Of a DNA stretch of 64,000 nt, positions 12,475-22,822 are shown one piece after another (the first letter of the stretch is position 1; the number at the start of each line of letters is the position of its first letter). A program made the translations under genes and the position numbers. Origin of the DNA: Ulota crispa (taxonomy: Eukaryota; Streptophyta; Bryopsida; Orthotrichales; Orthotrichaceae); the NCBI GenBank assembly GCA_963920765.1, contig OY987242.1, positions 34,186,002 to 34,250,001 on the forward strand, read 5' to 3'. A model generated the notes under the pieces. That model was given only the letters and a program-made list of their open reading frames with translations. It did not search any database and was not told the origin of the DNA.

Positions 12475-12845
12475 TTAACCCCTCAATGACCATTGTGCTT
12501 TCAGGGGATAAATGGGATTTTGGGTATGTACCTATGTCTAAATTATTTTGTGTGGTTTTTTGAAATTTTTAAGGAAGATGGGGATTTCAAAGATCTATGT
12601 GGGCGTCTTATTTTTACTTTATTCTAACATTTGACAAAGAAGTTATGCAAAAATTTATGAAAAATTGGGAGGATTGCCCGTCCGAGCAGCCCAAAAAACT
12701 TCTTTAAAACTCACATTTTTTAAAAATAAAAATTTGGAATTGGTTCTTTAGATTTTTTTTATACGTGGAAAGCTTTGGATCATTCAATTTCAATCACCAA
12801 GATGAAAGTTATGAGGAGTTTTTGTTTGCGGGGAGTTATGGATTC
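12475..12845. mobile_element. Family A element, left end only
   Basis: TTAACCCCTCAATGACC followed by about 350 bp matching one arm of the 10065 foldback (GGGATAAATGG, GTACCTATG.CTAAATTA, AAAGCTTTGGATCATTCAAT). Similarity stops near GTTTGCGGGGAG. No matching right end was seen, so it is truncated or interrupted. Confidence 0.55.
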
Positions 12846-13162
12846 TCTACTCTAAAATAAACTTTGAAGTCCTTTATTTTACTCAATTTTCAATATTTTA
12901 GAAAATAACAAATCCAAAAGATGTAGATTGTTTATCACAACATTATAACCATTGGGATTGGAATTTTTCATTTCCATAATTTCATTCTTAACAATTTAGT
13001 GGTTGAATCATTCTCTACTTCTTTTTATTTACTATTGTTATTAATTTTTCAAAAAAAAGTTATCTGCATTCAAAGTTGGCAATTATTGATATTCTTAGCC
13101 AAAGATTTGTTAATTTATGGTGTCACTATAGCTACACTGGATGTGAGTAGCATCTTTGGAGT

Positions 13163-13487
13163 TAGGTAGGAGGTTCTAAAACAGAGTGTTCAAGGGCTGA
13201 AATTGAATTCTGGGGAGGTGAAACTCTTGAAATATTTTTGAGTAAATTTTCCTTGAAAGACAAGAGGAATTGGCATCTAAGCCAAGATATTTCATATTTT
13301 TTGGAGCTTTGCGGATTTATTTATGAAATTTGAAGTGAAAAGACCATAGGTGCTCTAAAGTGGTACACCTCCTCAAATGTGCATCACATGTACATTATTT
13401 AAGGGCAAAACAACATATACAAATTGAGGACACTTGAAAAAATGCATAGTTTTAGAAGCATGCACCATTTTAGAACCTCCTACCTTA
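13163..13487. mobile_element. Family B element
   Basis: TAGGTAGGAGGTTCTAAAAC at the left and TTTAGAACCTCCTACCTTA at the right. The interior has the family words AAGGGCTGAAATTGAATT and GACAAGAGGAATTGGCATCT. Flanked only by TA. Confidence 0.65.
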
Positions 13488-16400
13488 CTAAATTTGAAAT
13501 TTAGCACATTTGATTTTTCTTTTTTCAAATTTTCCCTTTCGTTTTTTGTTTTTCTGTTTTTTATATTTTGTTTTGTTTTTTTTGTTTTTTCTTAAATTTC
13601 CAGCCCATTCCAAAAACCACATTTATGGCACAGTAGGTCCCTAAAAATTCAATTGGCAGGTAACTAAGAAATTGAATTAAACATGTGTTTGGATTTTGTT
13701 ACTGAAGTTGATGACCATGCTAGTTTGTGTCAAAGGGATATTCTGGAACCCTTGACATGACTTGTACTTGGGCGGTTCTCAATACGTGCCACGTTCCAAC
13801 TCTACCGAGTCAATGCCTCAAAGGGTATAATGAAATTTTTTAAACAATTGTTTGGAAATGTTTTTAAACTATCGGGTGCGCCTCTTGAGCTCAGTTTGAA
13901 TTTTTGCTAAACCTATCTCGCAAAGAAAATTTCTGATTTTCTTCCACCAAAACTACCATAAAAGTGCAATATTTTTATGAGAAAGTTTTGAAACTTAAGA
14001 CATAGTGTGAAGTTGTAAATAGCAATTTCTCAACTCATTAAATATGATAACTATTTAGCAAAGCAAAGAGGTTTGTATTTAAAAGAAGAAAAGAGGTACA
14101 CATCTTATAATTGTCAAACATACAAATTTAAGCAAGTTCGGTAAATTGAAAAATATATGTATAATTGAAGAGCATATCAACAAGTGCTTGCAATAAAGAA
14201 TAATCTATGATCAGCTGTAAGCGATTTTCCCTTATTCCTAATTTCATGTTGTTGTATATTATTCAAATGTTTTTTTTGTTTTATTTTTAAACGTTTTTGC
14301 ATGAACTCTAAAGATATCATATTATCATTGCTTGATTGTGTTCACTAAGCTTAGAAGAAAAATGTATCTTGAATGACTGAAGTCTTCAAACAAGGTGACA
14401 CTTTCAAAATTTATTATAAACCATGTGTTTACATGGATTGCAAAATCACCCAACATGATGCGGCACTTGATGCCAAATCACAATTTTGTGAGCATGGACT
14501 TTGGCAAGGCTAAGGTGTGTAGCTCATATCAATATGTGGACCTATGGTTGGAAAGCTTCAATTCTCATAAACAAGAACAAAAATAGGATTTTACCCTTTT
14601 TTTTAATGTTGACCAAATTTTTGTCATGTCACAATAATAGACTAAATCTGATTCAAAACATTCAAATTTGGCATTCTAATGGTAAATTTAAAAATGCACG
14701 TATGCTTTCTTACTAAAGTGAAAAAGCTAAGCTTAATTTTTTACTCCAAGTCCACATATTGGTATGTGTTACTTGACTCATTAACTTTAGGGGAATTATG
14801 ATAGTTATTTTCATACTTTGCGTAGTTTAATGAATCCTCAATATTTCAAAATTTGTGAGGATACCCTTGTAGGGGTTCTAGAGAGGAAAAATTACCAAGG
14901 TACTTCTTTGATACAAACAAGTTGCTTATGTACGCGTGCATGGTGCATTTGCAAGCACTATTGCATGAATTGCACAATTTGTCACAAAACAAGCAACAAT
15001 CAATGTTGCTTGTGCAAACAATGCAATTTTGATGCCATGATGGTTGAGTACCTACAAGATTTGATGCCAAGCAAAAAAATTAACAACAATATAATCAAGG
15101 ACTTTTGTCAAAATTGTAAGCAAGTCATTTCTTGATCTCTCCACAATTTCTAGACTCTCAATTGTATCCTTGCACTTTCTTAAAAATCAAGGATATTCAT
15201 CAAAACATTGCAAAACAAAGGGATATTGATAAAACAAAATTGCAATTAAAATATGAACCGCTATGTGGGTTTGAGGTTGATCCCCTTGTAGTGTAACATG
15301 GGACTAAGGGTCTCTTCATCCTATAATTAAGTAAGTTGAGAGGTCGTGAGATTGAGTGGCCAAACTTTGTTGAGAGGCCAAAAAAAAAGAGTTAAATTAG
15401 GTACTGATGTATTGTTTTCAAAATGTTTGGTTGAACTTAGTGTGAAATCTTCAAAAGCCAAGCCCAAAGTCCAAACCCATAACGTTCACTTAAAAAAAAG
15501 TAAACCTTCCAACCTAACAACCAAGATCTTGTGAGGTTTTAAATATTTTGTAATAAAAAATTTGACAACCTCCTAGTCATAGTTTGGGTCTCCATTTGTG
15601 CTTGACCAAAACTTGTTTTGAGAGGCATTTACTTTGGTTGAAAAAATGATATCATGTAAGCAATTGGAGGGTGATAGAGTTTGGACTTTGATCTCTAAGG
15701 TAGACATACATTTCTCTAACCGGTCCCCAAAGTCAACCCCTATGTTTGAGGTGTTCACCACTCACTGCAAATCCAAAGTGAAGTAAATAACATTACTTGT
15801 ACAAGCAAATCCTACCACAAGTCGATTGCTAAGTTGATATGGGAGGGTTGGGAATGCGACCGTCAAGTGCCATTATAGGAACACAACCAAGCAATTTAAA
15901 GGTTAATTTACAATAGCTTTTAGGCTTCTAAGAGATATAACTTTGCCCTTTAATATAAAATATTCTACAAATAATGTCTTTCTTTAGCAAAAATAACATT
16001 CCATGATAACTTGTTGAAAGGCTAATCCTATGGATTTTTTCTTGAAATTTTTGAGACCTTGCATTACCCCAAATCCTTAAACAGTTGGGTATGGGTATAC
16101 CTACTTTATTGTGAGGAATCAAGAGGTGAGGTTTCTTGCAACCTAAGGTAGCAACATCCATAAGTGTGAAACTAAGGATTATGGAGTGGGAAAATCAATT
16201 GATGAACTTTGAATACTTTTTTTGTCATGTTAGCAAGAGGAAACCAAAATTACTAGCATTAATTTCAAAGTTCCAATTTCAAGCATTTGTTCACAAAGGT
16301 TTTTCAAAATCCAAAATCATTAAAAATATATAGTTGTGTGTAGGAGATGCTAAAAAAAACGCTAGGTGAAGTTTTTAGTGTGCTCATATGTTCAAAATAC

Positions 16401-16917
16401 TAACTTGAGGAGTTCTTAACTAGTGAGATAGGGCACTCAAAATCGTCATGCCAGATTGCCAATCACCCAAAACCATCACTTTGTCACCCATAACCAATTT
16501 TTTTGTATTTTTCAGCCATTGACACTAATTTACCACATAGGCAACACCAATAAAGATACTCATGGAAAGGGGTGTCGCTACCTTACTTGGTGAATATTGA
16601 TAGCCTCTCAACCTTTGGTCATAACGTGAAGTGGCCCTAAGAAGGAAAAGCCGCATTTGGGAGTGAAATGGTGCTCACAAGCTCCAAAGCCCCCAGTAGC
16701 CGACTATGGCCACAGTGCCTGCAATTAAGGGAGCCATTAGCTTAGCTGGCCTGGCATTGCCTTGGAGCAGCCACATGATGCCAGAGCTGCCTCAGGCAGG
16801 CTAAGTTTGCAGGCAGGCACTCAGCCTGGCTGGCGAGCTGGAAATCTCACCTTCCCTCCCTCCGGAGTCTGGAGCACGGTTCACAAATATGGATAGAAAA
16901 CAACATTTAAATAAATA
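13488..16917. other. Spacer with one degenerate transposon relative
   Basis: No gene supported. About 15311-15760 is an inverted, degraded relative of the element at 17325-17788 (GAGAGGCC words; GGTCTCCATTTGTGCTT is the complement of a motif there). A cysteine-rich reading frame at 14818-15135 is discussed among the findings and not called as a gene. Confidence 0.4.
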
Positions 16918-17243
16918 GAGAAATTTATATGGATACCTTTGAAGTTTGCAACATTTGTATAGATGTCCCTATTTTTTTAAGAAATCGCACCAAGTATATT
17001 GGAACAATAATTGTTGGGCATTTCTTTTGTAGTTCACGCCACTTTCTTCTCCCTTTGTGCTTACGTTGTTTTTTTCTAGTTTTGTTGCACTTCTTGTCTC
17101 AACATTGGTCATGACCCATCCCACATAAGCACAACAGAACAAACGCTTACAAATTATGATTCAAGAGTATTTGTGCAATTTTTGAAAAACAAGGGGTATC
17201 TATACAAATATCACAAGCGTAAAAAGTATCCATCAGATTTTCC
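16918..17243. mobile_element. Family E foldback-type element
   Basis: Left end GAAATTTATATGGATACC...TTTGAAGTTTGC; right end ...AAAAAGTATCCATCAGATTTTCC, inverted. Same family as 38393-38702 and the pieces at 45217-47550. The inner landmark is the pair ATTTCTTTTGTAGTTCACGCC and CTTTGTGC. Confidence 0.5.
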
Positions 17244-17324
17244 TTTTTTTTTTACAAGCATACACTTTCATTGTCACAAAGAATGCAAATATCACGACGT
17301 TAAATTTGAATTTTTAGCATGTTT

Positions 17325-17788
17325 AGGGCCTCTTCACACTATGGCCAAAGGTCAAGAGGCTGTCGATTGCAAGAAATCAAGAGTTTGGCCTCTCGACCTT
17401 ACAATCTAGAGGCCAAACTCCAAAGGCCGTCATCCTCCAAATGCCTACATGGCAAAACTTTATCATCCCAAGCGACGGCCTCTCAAGAAAAGTTTGGGTT
17501 AAGCAAAAATGGAGACCTAAACTATGGTTGAGAGGCCGTCACATTTTTTTCATAAAATAATCAAAAGCCTACAAGATCTTGGCCGTAGATTTGGAAGCTC
17601 TAATAAATGATATGGTTTTAGACTTTGGGCTTGGCCTTTGGAGGCTTCACACTTAGGGTGACCAAAGGTATCAAAAACAATATTTATTACCTATTTTCAA
17701 CTCATTTCTTTGGCCTCTCAACAAAATTTGACCACTCAATCCCACTGCCTCTCTACTTAGTGGGCCATAGTGTGAAGCTGCCCTTAGA
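17325..17788. mobile_element. MITE with CTTCACACTATGGCC termini
   Basis: Left end TTAGGGCCTCTTCACACTATGG; right end GGCCATAGTGTGAAGCTGCCCTTA. The terminal inverted repeat is TTCACACTATGGCC plus outer TAAGGGC. The interior is built of repeated GAGAGGCC and AGGCCAAA words. Superfamily not assigned, since no target-site duplication could be fixed. Confidence 0.65.
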
Positions 17789-18378
17789 GCCATTTGGGCT
17801 AATCATGGAATTCCCATTTTGGGGACGGCTGCTCCCAAGCTCGCCTGATCAAAGTTTCCAGGGGGGCGATCACCTGCCCAATGGCAATGACATTGGCAGA
17901 GGCAGGTGTAAGCTTAGCGCTTTCACAGTCGTGCAGGACGCAGTTGACGACGGCTCCATCGTCGGCGTGGGGGACTCCGCCAGGGGCCTTGGGGAAGGGG
18001 GACATTGGGAGGGGGGAATGAGGTACCTGTACTGCCGGTTGCCATAATGATGAAATGCTGCGCATTTTCACTAACTATGTAGCCACCATCATTGCTCATT
18101 ACTGGTTCTCGCTTGCAACGCCCCCCTTTGCAGCTCCTCTGTCATCCTTTTAAAATTCAAAATTTTCTCTCTCTCAGTCCACTGACCCTGAGCTAAGTAA
18201 TTATGAAGACGGCCTCCTCTGCTGCAAAATCCAACCCCTGCCCTGTTGCACAAACTGACCCCCTTGCAATGTTCAACCATTCCAGGCTTAAATGGCAGAT
18301 AATTATACAAATTTGAATATTCAAATTCTCAGATCCTTTGAGTTAATGGTGTCATGGACTCATGGAGGTGCAAATCTG

Positions 18379-18749
18379 AGGGGCAGTTCGTACTCCGTCT
18401 CATGTCCCATGTCACTGAAATCTGATGATGCCATTGTTTGACAGCCAAAAGTTGGGATCTAGTACTTTGGACTATGTCTTAAGTCCCACGTCTTGGTTCA
18501 CTGCATTTTGTTCTACATGACAGTATTTTTTGAAAGTTTTGTTGCCAAAATGTGGCCCGACATCATTAGAAGTTTGAGGTCCACTATTCTGCTAAACCCA
18601 AATGTTAGCCCAAGTTCCACTATCAATTTTGTGTAATTTTTTTCATTCTACAATACTCTTTCTTACCCTTAAGAACCCAATGAAGTTAGGATCATGGATT
18701 CAGGTGAGGCTTGCACAAACAGGACGTGAGATGTAGTGTAAACTACCCT
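18379..18749. mobile_element. Family H element
   Basis: Left end GGGGCAGTTCGTACTCCGTC then TCATGTCCCATGTC; right end ACGTGAGATGTAGTGTAAACTACCC. The ends are imperfectly inverted. Related elements lie at 40354-40658 and in LAX-like intron 6 at 62190-63019, sharing the words CCCAC/GTCCC and TTTTGCTTACATGACA/TGTTCTACATGACA. Confidence 0.5.
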
Positions 18750-19609
18750 TGACCCTACCCCACCCCACCCTATCGCAAAATCAAAAACCTGCAAATTCTT
18801 GTTTAAAATGTGCCGTGTGAAAACGGAACATACAGATTAAAATTAAAATCCTTTATCCTAAAAGTTATGTTTGGATATTGTGTCCAATTTTCGAACAATT
18901 ATGGCCTCTTTTTAAAACACCAAACTACGGCTTTGTTTGGAAATTGCTCTTGTAATGAAAATTCTTGGGAGACTTTTTTGTATGCTTGGATGTTTGTGGA
19001 CGATCTCAAAGTCAAACTTGATTTTGTTTCGTAATCCTTTTTTTGGGAGGATCTCAGTCCTTACTTGTGACAAGATCCTAACGTCCAAAGTTGTGACTGT
19101 TTCTTAAATTTTTTGCGCAACACAAACGACGAAAATTAAGTTTTTGAGGGCTTATAAGTCTAAACTAACTCATCCAAAATTATATTGGAAAACTCTTGTA
19201 AACCATCCTTTTATAACCATTTTGACAAAGTTGAAGTAAATGATATTTTGGTGCAACATAACATTGTTCAATAGTGGAGTTGGGCATTTTGTAAGCATGA
19301 AATTGTCAAAACAGTCTTGATGTAATCTTTCTTTGCTTGATTGGCACATAGCTCCACACTAATTTGTTGACTTTTTACACTAAATAAGTACTACTACTTA
19401 CTAATATCACAATAATTTTCATCAACAATTACTATAATAAACAAATTTTAACAACAATATGGACTTGATAACAACAACAATGTTGCAAAAAAAATAATAG
19501 CACTTTCCAAGGCGTAAACAAGGTGAAGTTCTAATTTATAAAAAATTACATGCGCTTTCAAGTGGCCAAGCAATGAGGGAACTTTGGAAGGTATGCAACT
19601 TAATTGCAC

Positions 19610-19919
19610 TAAGGTAGGAACACCCATAAGCATCAATGTCTTCATAACTGTCACCTCTGAAATCTTGAAAAATCTCTAAAAGTGAATAGATGTAATGACA
19701 AGAATGTACAACATATGAATATGAAATCTTAAAAGTGATTACGGGAGCAGTGGCGGTTGAAAAATTTACAACTTATTTTCAAAGTATCCAAATAATACAT
19801 TCAAAAGTGCAAACTCTTTTTTTTCTGTTCCTAATAGGATCTTATAATTTGCTAGTTGTTTATTAAAAGTCAGCATGTTCAAAAGCCTTAGTTTGACGTT
19901 TATGGGTGCTCCTACCTTA
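19610..19919. mobile_element. Family C element (TA-flanked), 310 bp
   Basis: TAAGGTAGGAACACCCATAA at the left and GTTTATGGGTGCTCCTACCTTA at the right. Interior landmarks are AACTGTCACCTCTGAAATCTTG and TGTACAACATATGAA. Copies lie at 28035, 28969, 32193, 44741 (truncated) and 46320. Only TA is common to both flanks. Confidence 0.75.
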
Positions 19920-20600
19920 GATAGAGATGTTGGGTGACCCCATCTTTGTTGGAGGCCATTCTTTCCGGTCTACCGTTCCCGGGTTCTCCTCAATTCAAAT
20001 GGGCCGTTCTACAGCCGGTCAAGAGAAAACAGATTCACAGCAAGTGAGTACTGAGTAGTACTGATCTGCACACCGGGGGGGGGGGGGGGGGGGGGACCGG
20101 TACGCTTGCGGCGGCAGAGACTCGATGGATCTCCTGCATTTCGTGTCTGTAGCAGCAACAGCAGCAACAGCCGGATTCGGCAATCTCCACCATCGCCGCT
20201 TGCACTGGCTATGCCCGTGCCAACCTGACGCGCCAGCCAACGCCACAACTAACTTACTTCACCCCTGAATCCGGCAAGCTATAAACTTAGATAAGCTTAG
20301 TTTGACGTTCACCGGCACACCACCACTTCTCCCGCAGCGTGGCAACAGTGGCCTGTCCGGTACTCCGGACTGCATCCATCACGTCGCTGCAAGTACCCGA
20401 TCACGCCGGTTCCGAACGTGCCCATCGTGGACGACGTACACACCCTAAGCTCAACTTAGAGCACACCTGTTTGCATCCAGCGTCATCGTTATCGTCCGTG
20501 GGGATCTTGCCGACGTTGAGTCGCAGCCCTTTCTTCAGTTCGTCTTGCTCGCTTTGACTCTACCAAGCACACCAATGCTACGGACCATCTAAAACCTCAT
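19920..20600. other. GC-rich spacer with a 21-base G run
   Basis: Base composition is clearly richer in G+C than the surrounding spacer. Reading frames exist on both strands but none matches a family I know. It may be a decayed exon cluster, a CpG-rich promoter tract, or transposon debris. The G run is listed separately. Confidence 0.3.
20075..20095. repeat. Homopolymer (G)21
   Basis: An uninterrupted run of 21 G between CACC and ACCGG. Its true length is unreliable in most sequencing data. On the complementary strand it translates as poly-proline, which produces misleading reading frames. Confidence 0.95.
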
Positions 20601-20601
20601 A

Positions 20602-20868
20602 TCCATTAAAATGGGAGTTTTCCATTGAAATGAGAGGTAACGTAAAGAAAAGTCGACGAAAAGTTTTATGTTAATTCAACTTGATTTGAGTTGAATTGAC
20701 ATAAATTTTTTCAAATTTGATTCAAAATTAGAAGGTTTTATTGCAATTTAGGTTAACTGTACCTAAATTGTAATAAAACCTTTCAAAACCAACTTAAAAT
20801 TGAAATTTTTTATGTCTCCTTTGGTTATTTTAGGAGGTGCCCAATCTCCCATTTTAATGAATATGGTG
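20602..20868. mobile_element. Foldback MITE with CATTAAAATGGGAG ends
   Basis: CATATCCATTAAAATGGGAG at the left and CTCCCATTTTAATGAATATG at the right. The centre is a tight hairpin, GGTTTTATTGCAATTTAGGT and ACCTAAATTGTAATAAAACC around a 7-base loop near 20757. It adjoins, and may be nested in, the family B element that follows. Confidence 0.65.
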
Positions 20869-20874
20869 TTCTAA

Positions 20875-21255
20875 GGGCTGAAATTGAATTTTGGGAGGTG
20901 AAACTTCTTGTAATATTTTTCAGTAAATCTTTCTTTTGAAAGACAAGAGGAATTGGCATTTAACCCAAGTCGTTTCATACTTTTTGGAGCTTTGTGGAAT
21001 TAATTATGAAATTTTGAAGTTGAAAGTGACATAGTTTTCTAAATGGTGCACCTCCCCAAATGTGACATTATGTGTACAATGTTGAAGCCTATGAAAAACA
21101 ACATGTGCAAACATAGTAGATTTGAGGGGTGGATCATTTTAGAGGTTAGACATTTTTAAGTTCTGAAATGACGACCCTGGGTACATAGGGGTTGGAATTG
21201 GAAACATGGTTGGGAATGACTATATGGGTCACCTACCTCAAAACCTCTTACCTTA
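20875..21255. mobile_element. Family B element, left end lost
   Basis: Interior AAGGGCTGAAATTGAATTTT and GACAAGAGGAATTGGCATTT as in the other family B copies. The right end, CTCTTACCTTA, is preserved and the left AGGTAGG end is missing. Contains about 60 bp of extra sequence before the right end. Confidence 0.5.
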
Positions 21256-21619
21256 CAATATGAGGCTTTGTACTAAGGTAGAAGTATCTAAAAGTGACAC
21301 TTACTTTAGATGTGATAATTTGGAGGGTCTTTTGAGAATCTAATGGCATGTGATTGTTAGGAAATGGATAGAGATGCAAGCAAAATGGTTTTTGGAATTT
21401 TCAAAGACCCTATGAATAAATTACAAATTGTTGCAGGCAACTCCTTAGATTGACCTATTGTGGACACTAGACTTAAAAAAAGCGGCAACAAAAAGACCAT
21501 GTCACATCCAATCATAAACCGCCACTTACACAATTTTTGTCCCCTTATGTTAACTCACGTGTTTGGTTTGGATGCATGTATCTTGTTTGGATGTAGGAGC
21601 TCTTAACTTTAAGTTTATT

Positions 21620-21625
21620 TATAAA
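21620..21625 (+). promoter_or_regulatory. Possible TATA box upstream of the remorin gene
   Basis: TATAAA in the context TTATTTATAAATGCC, at the boundary between AT-rich spacer and the GC-richer tract that leads into the remorin gene. It is about 890 bp before the chosen ATG, so it would imply a long or spliced leader. Position is the only support. Confidence 0.15.
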
Positions 21626-21639
21626 TGCCACTAAATGGC

Positions 21640-22512
21640 TAGTGTCACTTTTTTTGAGTGCTACTACCATAGTAGCACTGCCTCGATCGCTTTTCAACCC
21701 TCTCCCGATACAAAAGCCTCAGTCGTCCCCTACAGTCCAGAGTCTCCAGAGCTAACAAACCAATGGCACTGTTTCTTGCCAGATAGGCCACAGCCAGTCT
21801 CGAGAATTTCTGCGTTTTCAAGCGGGCTCCGAAGACTCGGGGAGGGGAACTGTTTTGATGACCATTGGCGTCGTCGAGCTCGTTCATGGTGCTCTCTAAC
21901 TTACCCTTAGACGAAGTTTGTGCTAGCTTTCATTGACTTGCCGGCGCTTGCTCTGACATTCTGAAAGCGGTGAACGCCGTCTTTCCTTGACGTGTCTGCA
22001 TTGACAGATTCCATATCCGACTCACTCACTCTCCCTCCCGTTCTCGATCAACTTGACTAACTTAGAACCAGTCAAGCTTGGATGAACCGCTAGCTTAGCT
22101 AATGCGGCGTGTCACGTTACCGGAATGTGGACTAATGTGTGCAGCACGTCGCTTGCAGCTTAGAGGTAGTGTATAGTGTATGCTGTCTACTACACAAGCA
22201 CTAGTTGCATCCAACCTCAGATTGTTGCTATTCTAGCTTGCTCGTTTTGCAGGGTCAGATTCTGCGCCTTCAAGGCTAACTAGTGGTACTCTAAACTGAT
22301 TGAATCATGTTGGGAACTCAGGGACAGGGTCTACCGAGAGCTGGAATTCGGTCAGTAGAGCTTTAGAGCGGTGGACGTTGGAATTGGTGCCGTAGTCAGT
22401 TCGAGAATTGGAGGCTTAAGTTGCAACTTAGACTGTCCATTGTGGTGTTGTGATCGACGCTGTTGTTGCATCTGCATTGTTAGTTAGGGTAGTAGTAGAG
22501 CTGTCGAGCTCT
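21640..22512 (+). other. Probable promoter and 5' leader region of the remorin gene
   Basis: GC-richer than the spacer and ends at the first remorin exon. In the frame of exon 1 there is a TAG at 22429-22431, so no longer N-terminal extension is possible without another exon. Reading frames at 21635-21910 on both strands match nothing I recognise and are not called. Confidence 0.3.
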
Positions 22513-22822
22513 ATGGTCACCTGCAGTGATGTTGTCGATGGGCGCCGGTGGAGAGAAGGGCCAGCTGAGGAGGAGCTGCTGCAGCAGGCCATGAGCACTA
22601 CTACCTCTTTTGTTTCGTCTTCCAGGGCTTTAGTGTATGATGCCGAGACGGGAAGCCTTCGCTATTCAAAACCCAGCCTTGCAGCTGCTATTCTGAGCCC
22701 CAAATCTCCTCGCAGCCCTGCCTGTAGTTTCAAACTGGAGTTCCATGACCGTTTAGCAGATGTCGACAGTATTAGTACTGCACCTTGTAAGCAGCTCCAT
22801 GGCGAAGGCTTCGCTGACTCAG
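22513..22822 (+). CDS. REM: Remorin exon 1
   Basis: Starts at the first in-frame ATG after the TAG at 22429; the alternative start is 22591. Encodes the Ser/Pro-rich ILSPKSPRSPACSFKLEF stretch. Ends in phase 1 before GTACTG. Confidence 0.7.

Noticed and set aside
20009..20248. Minus-strand frames with a poly-proline run
   Set aside because: The prolines come from the (G)21 tract; no other protein-like feature.
22450..22512. N-terminal extension of remorin exon 1 upstream of ATG 22513
   Set aside because: The frame is open only to 22432 and has no upstream ATG; it would need a non-ATG start or an unseen exon.
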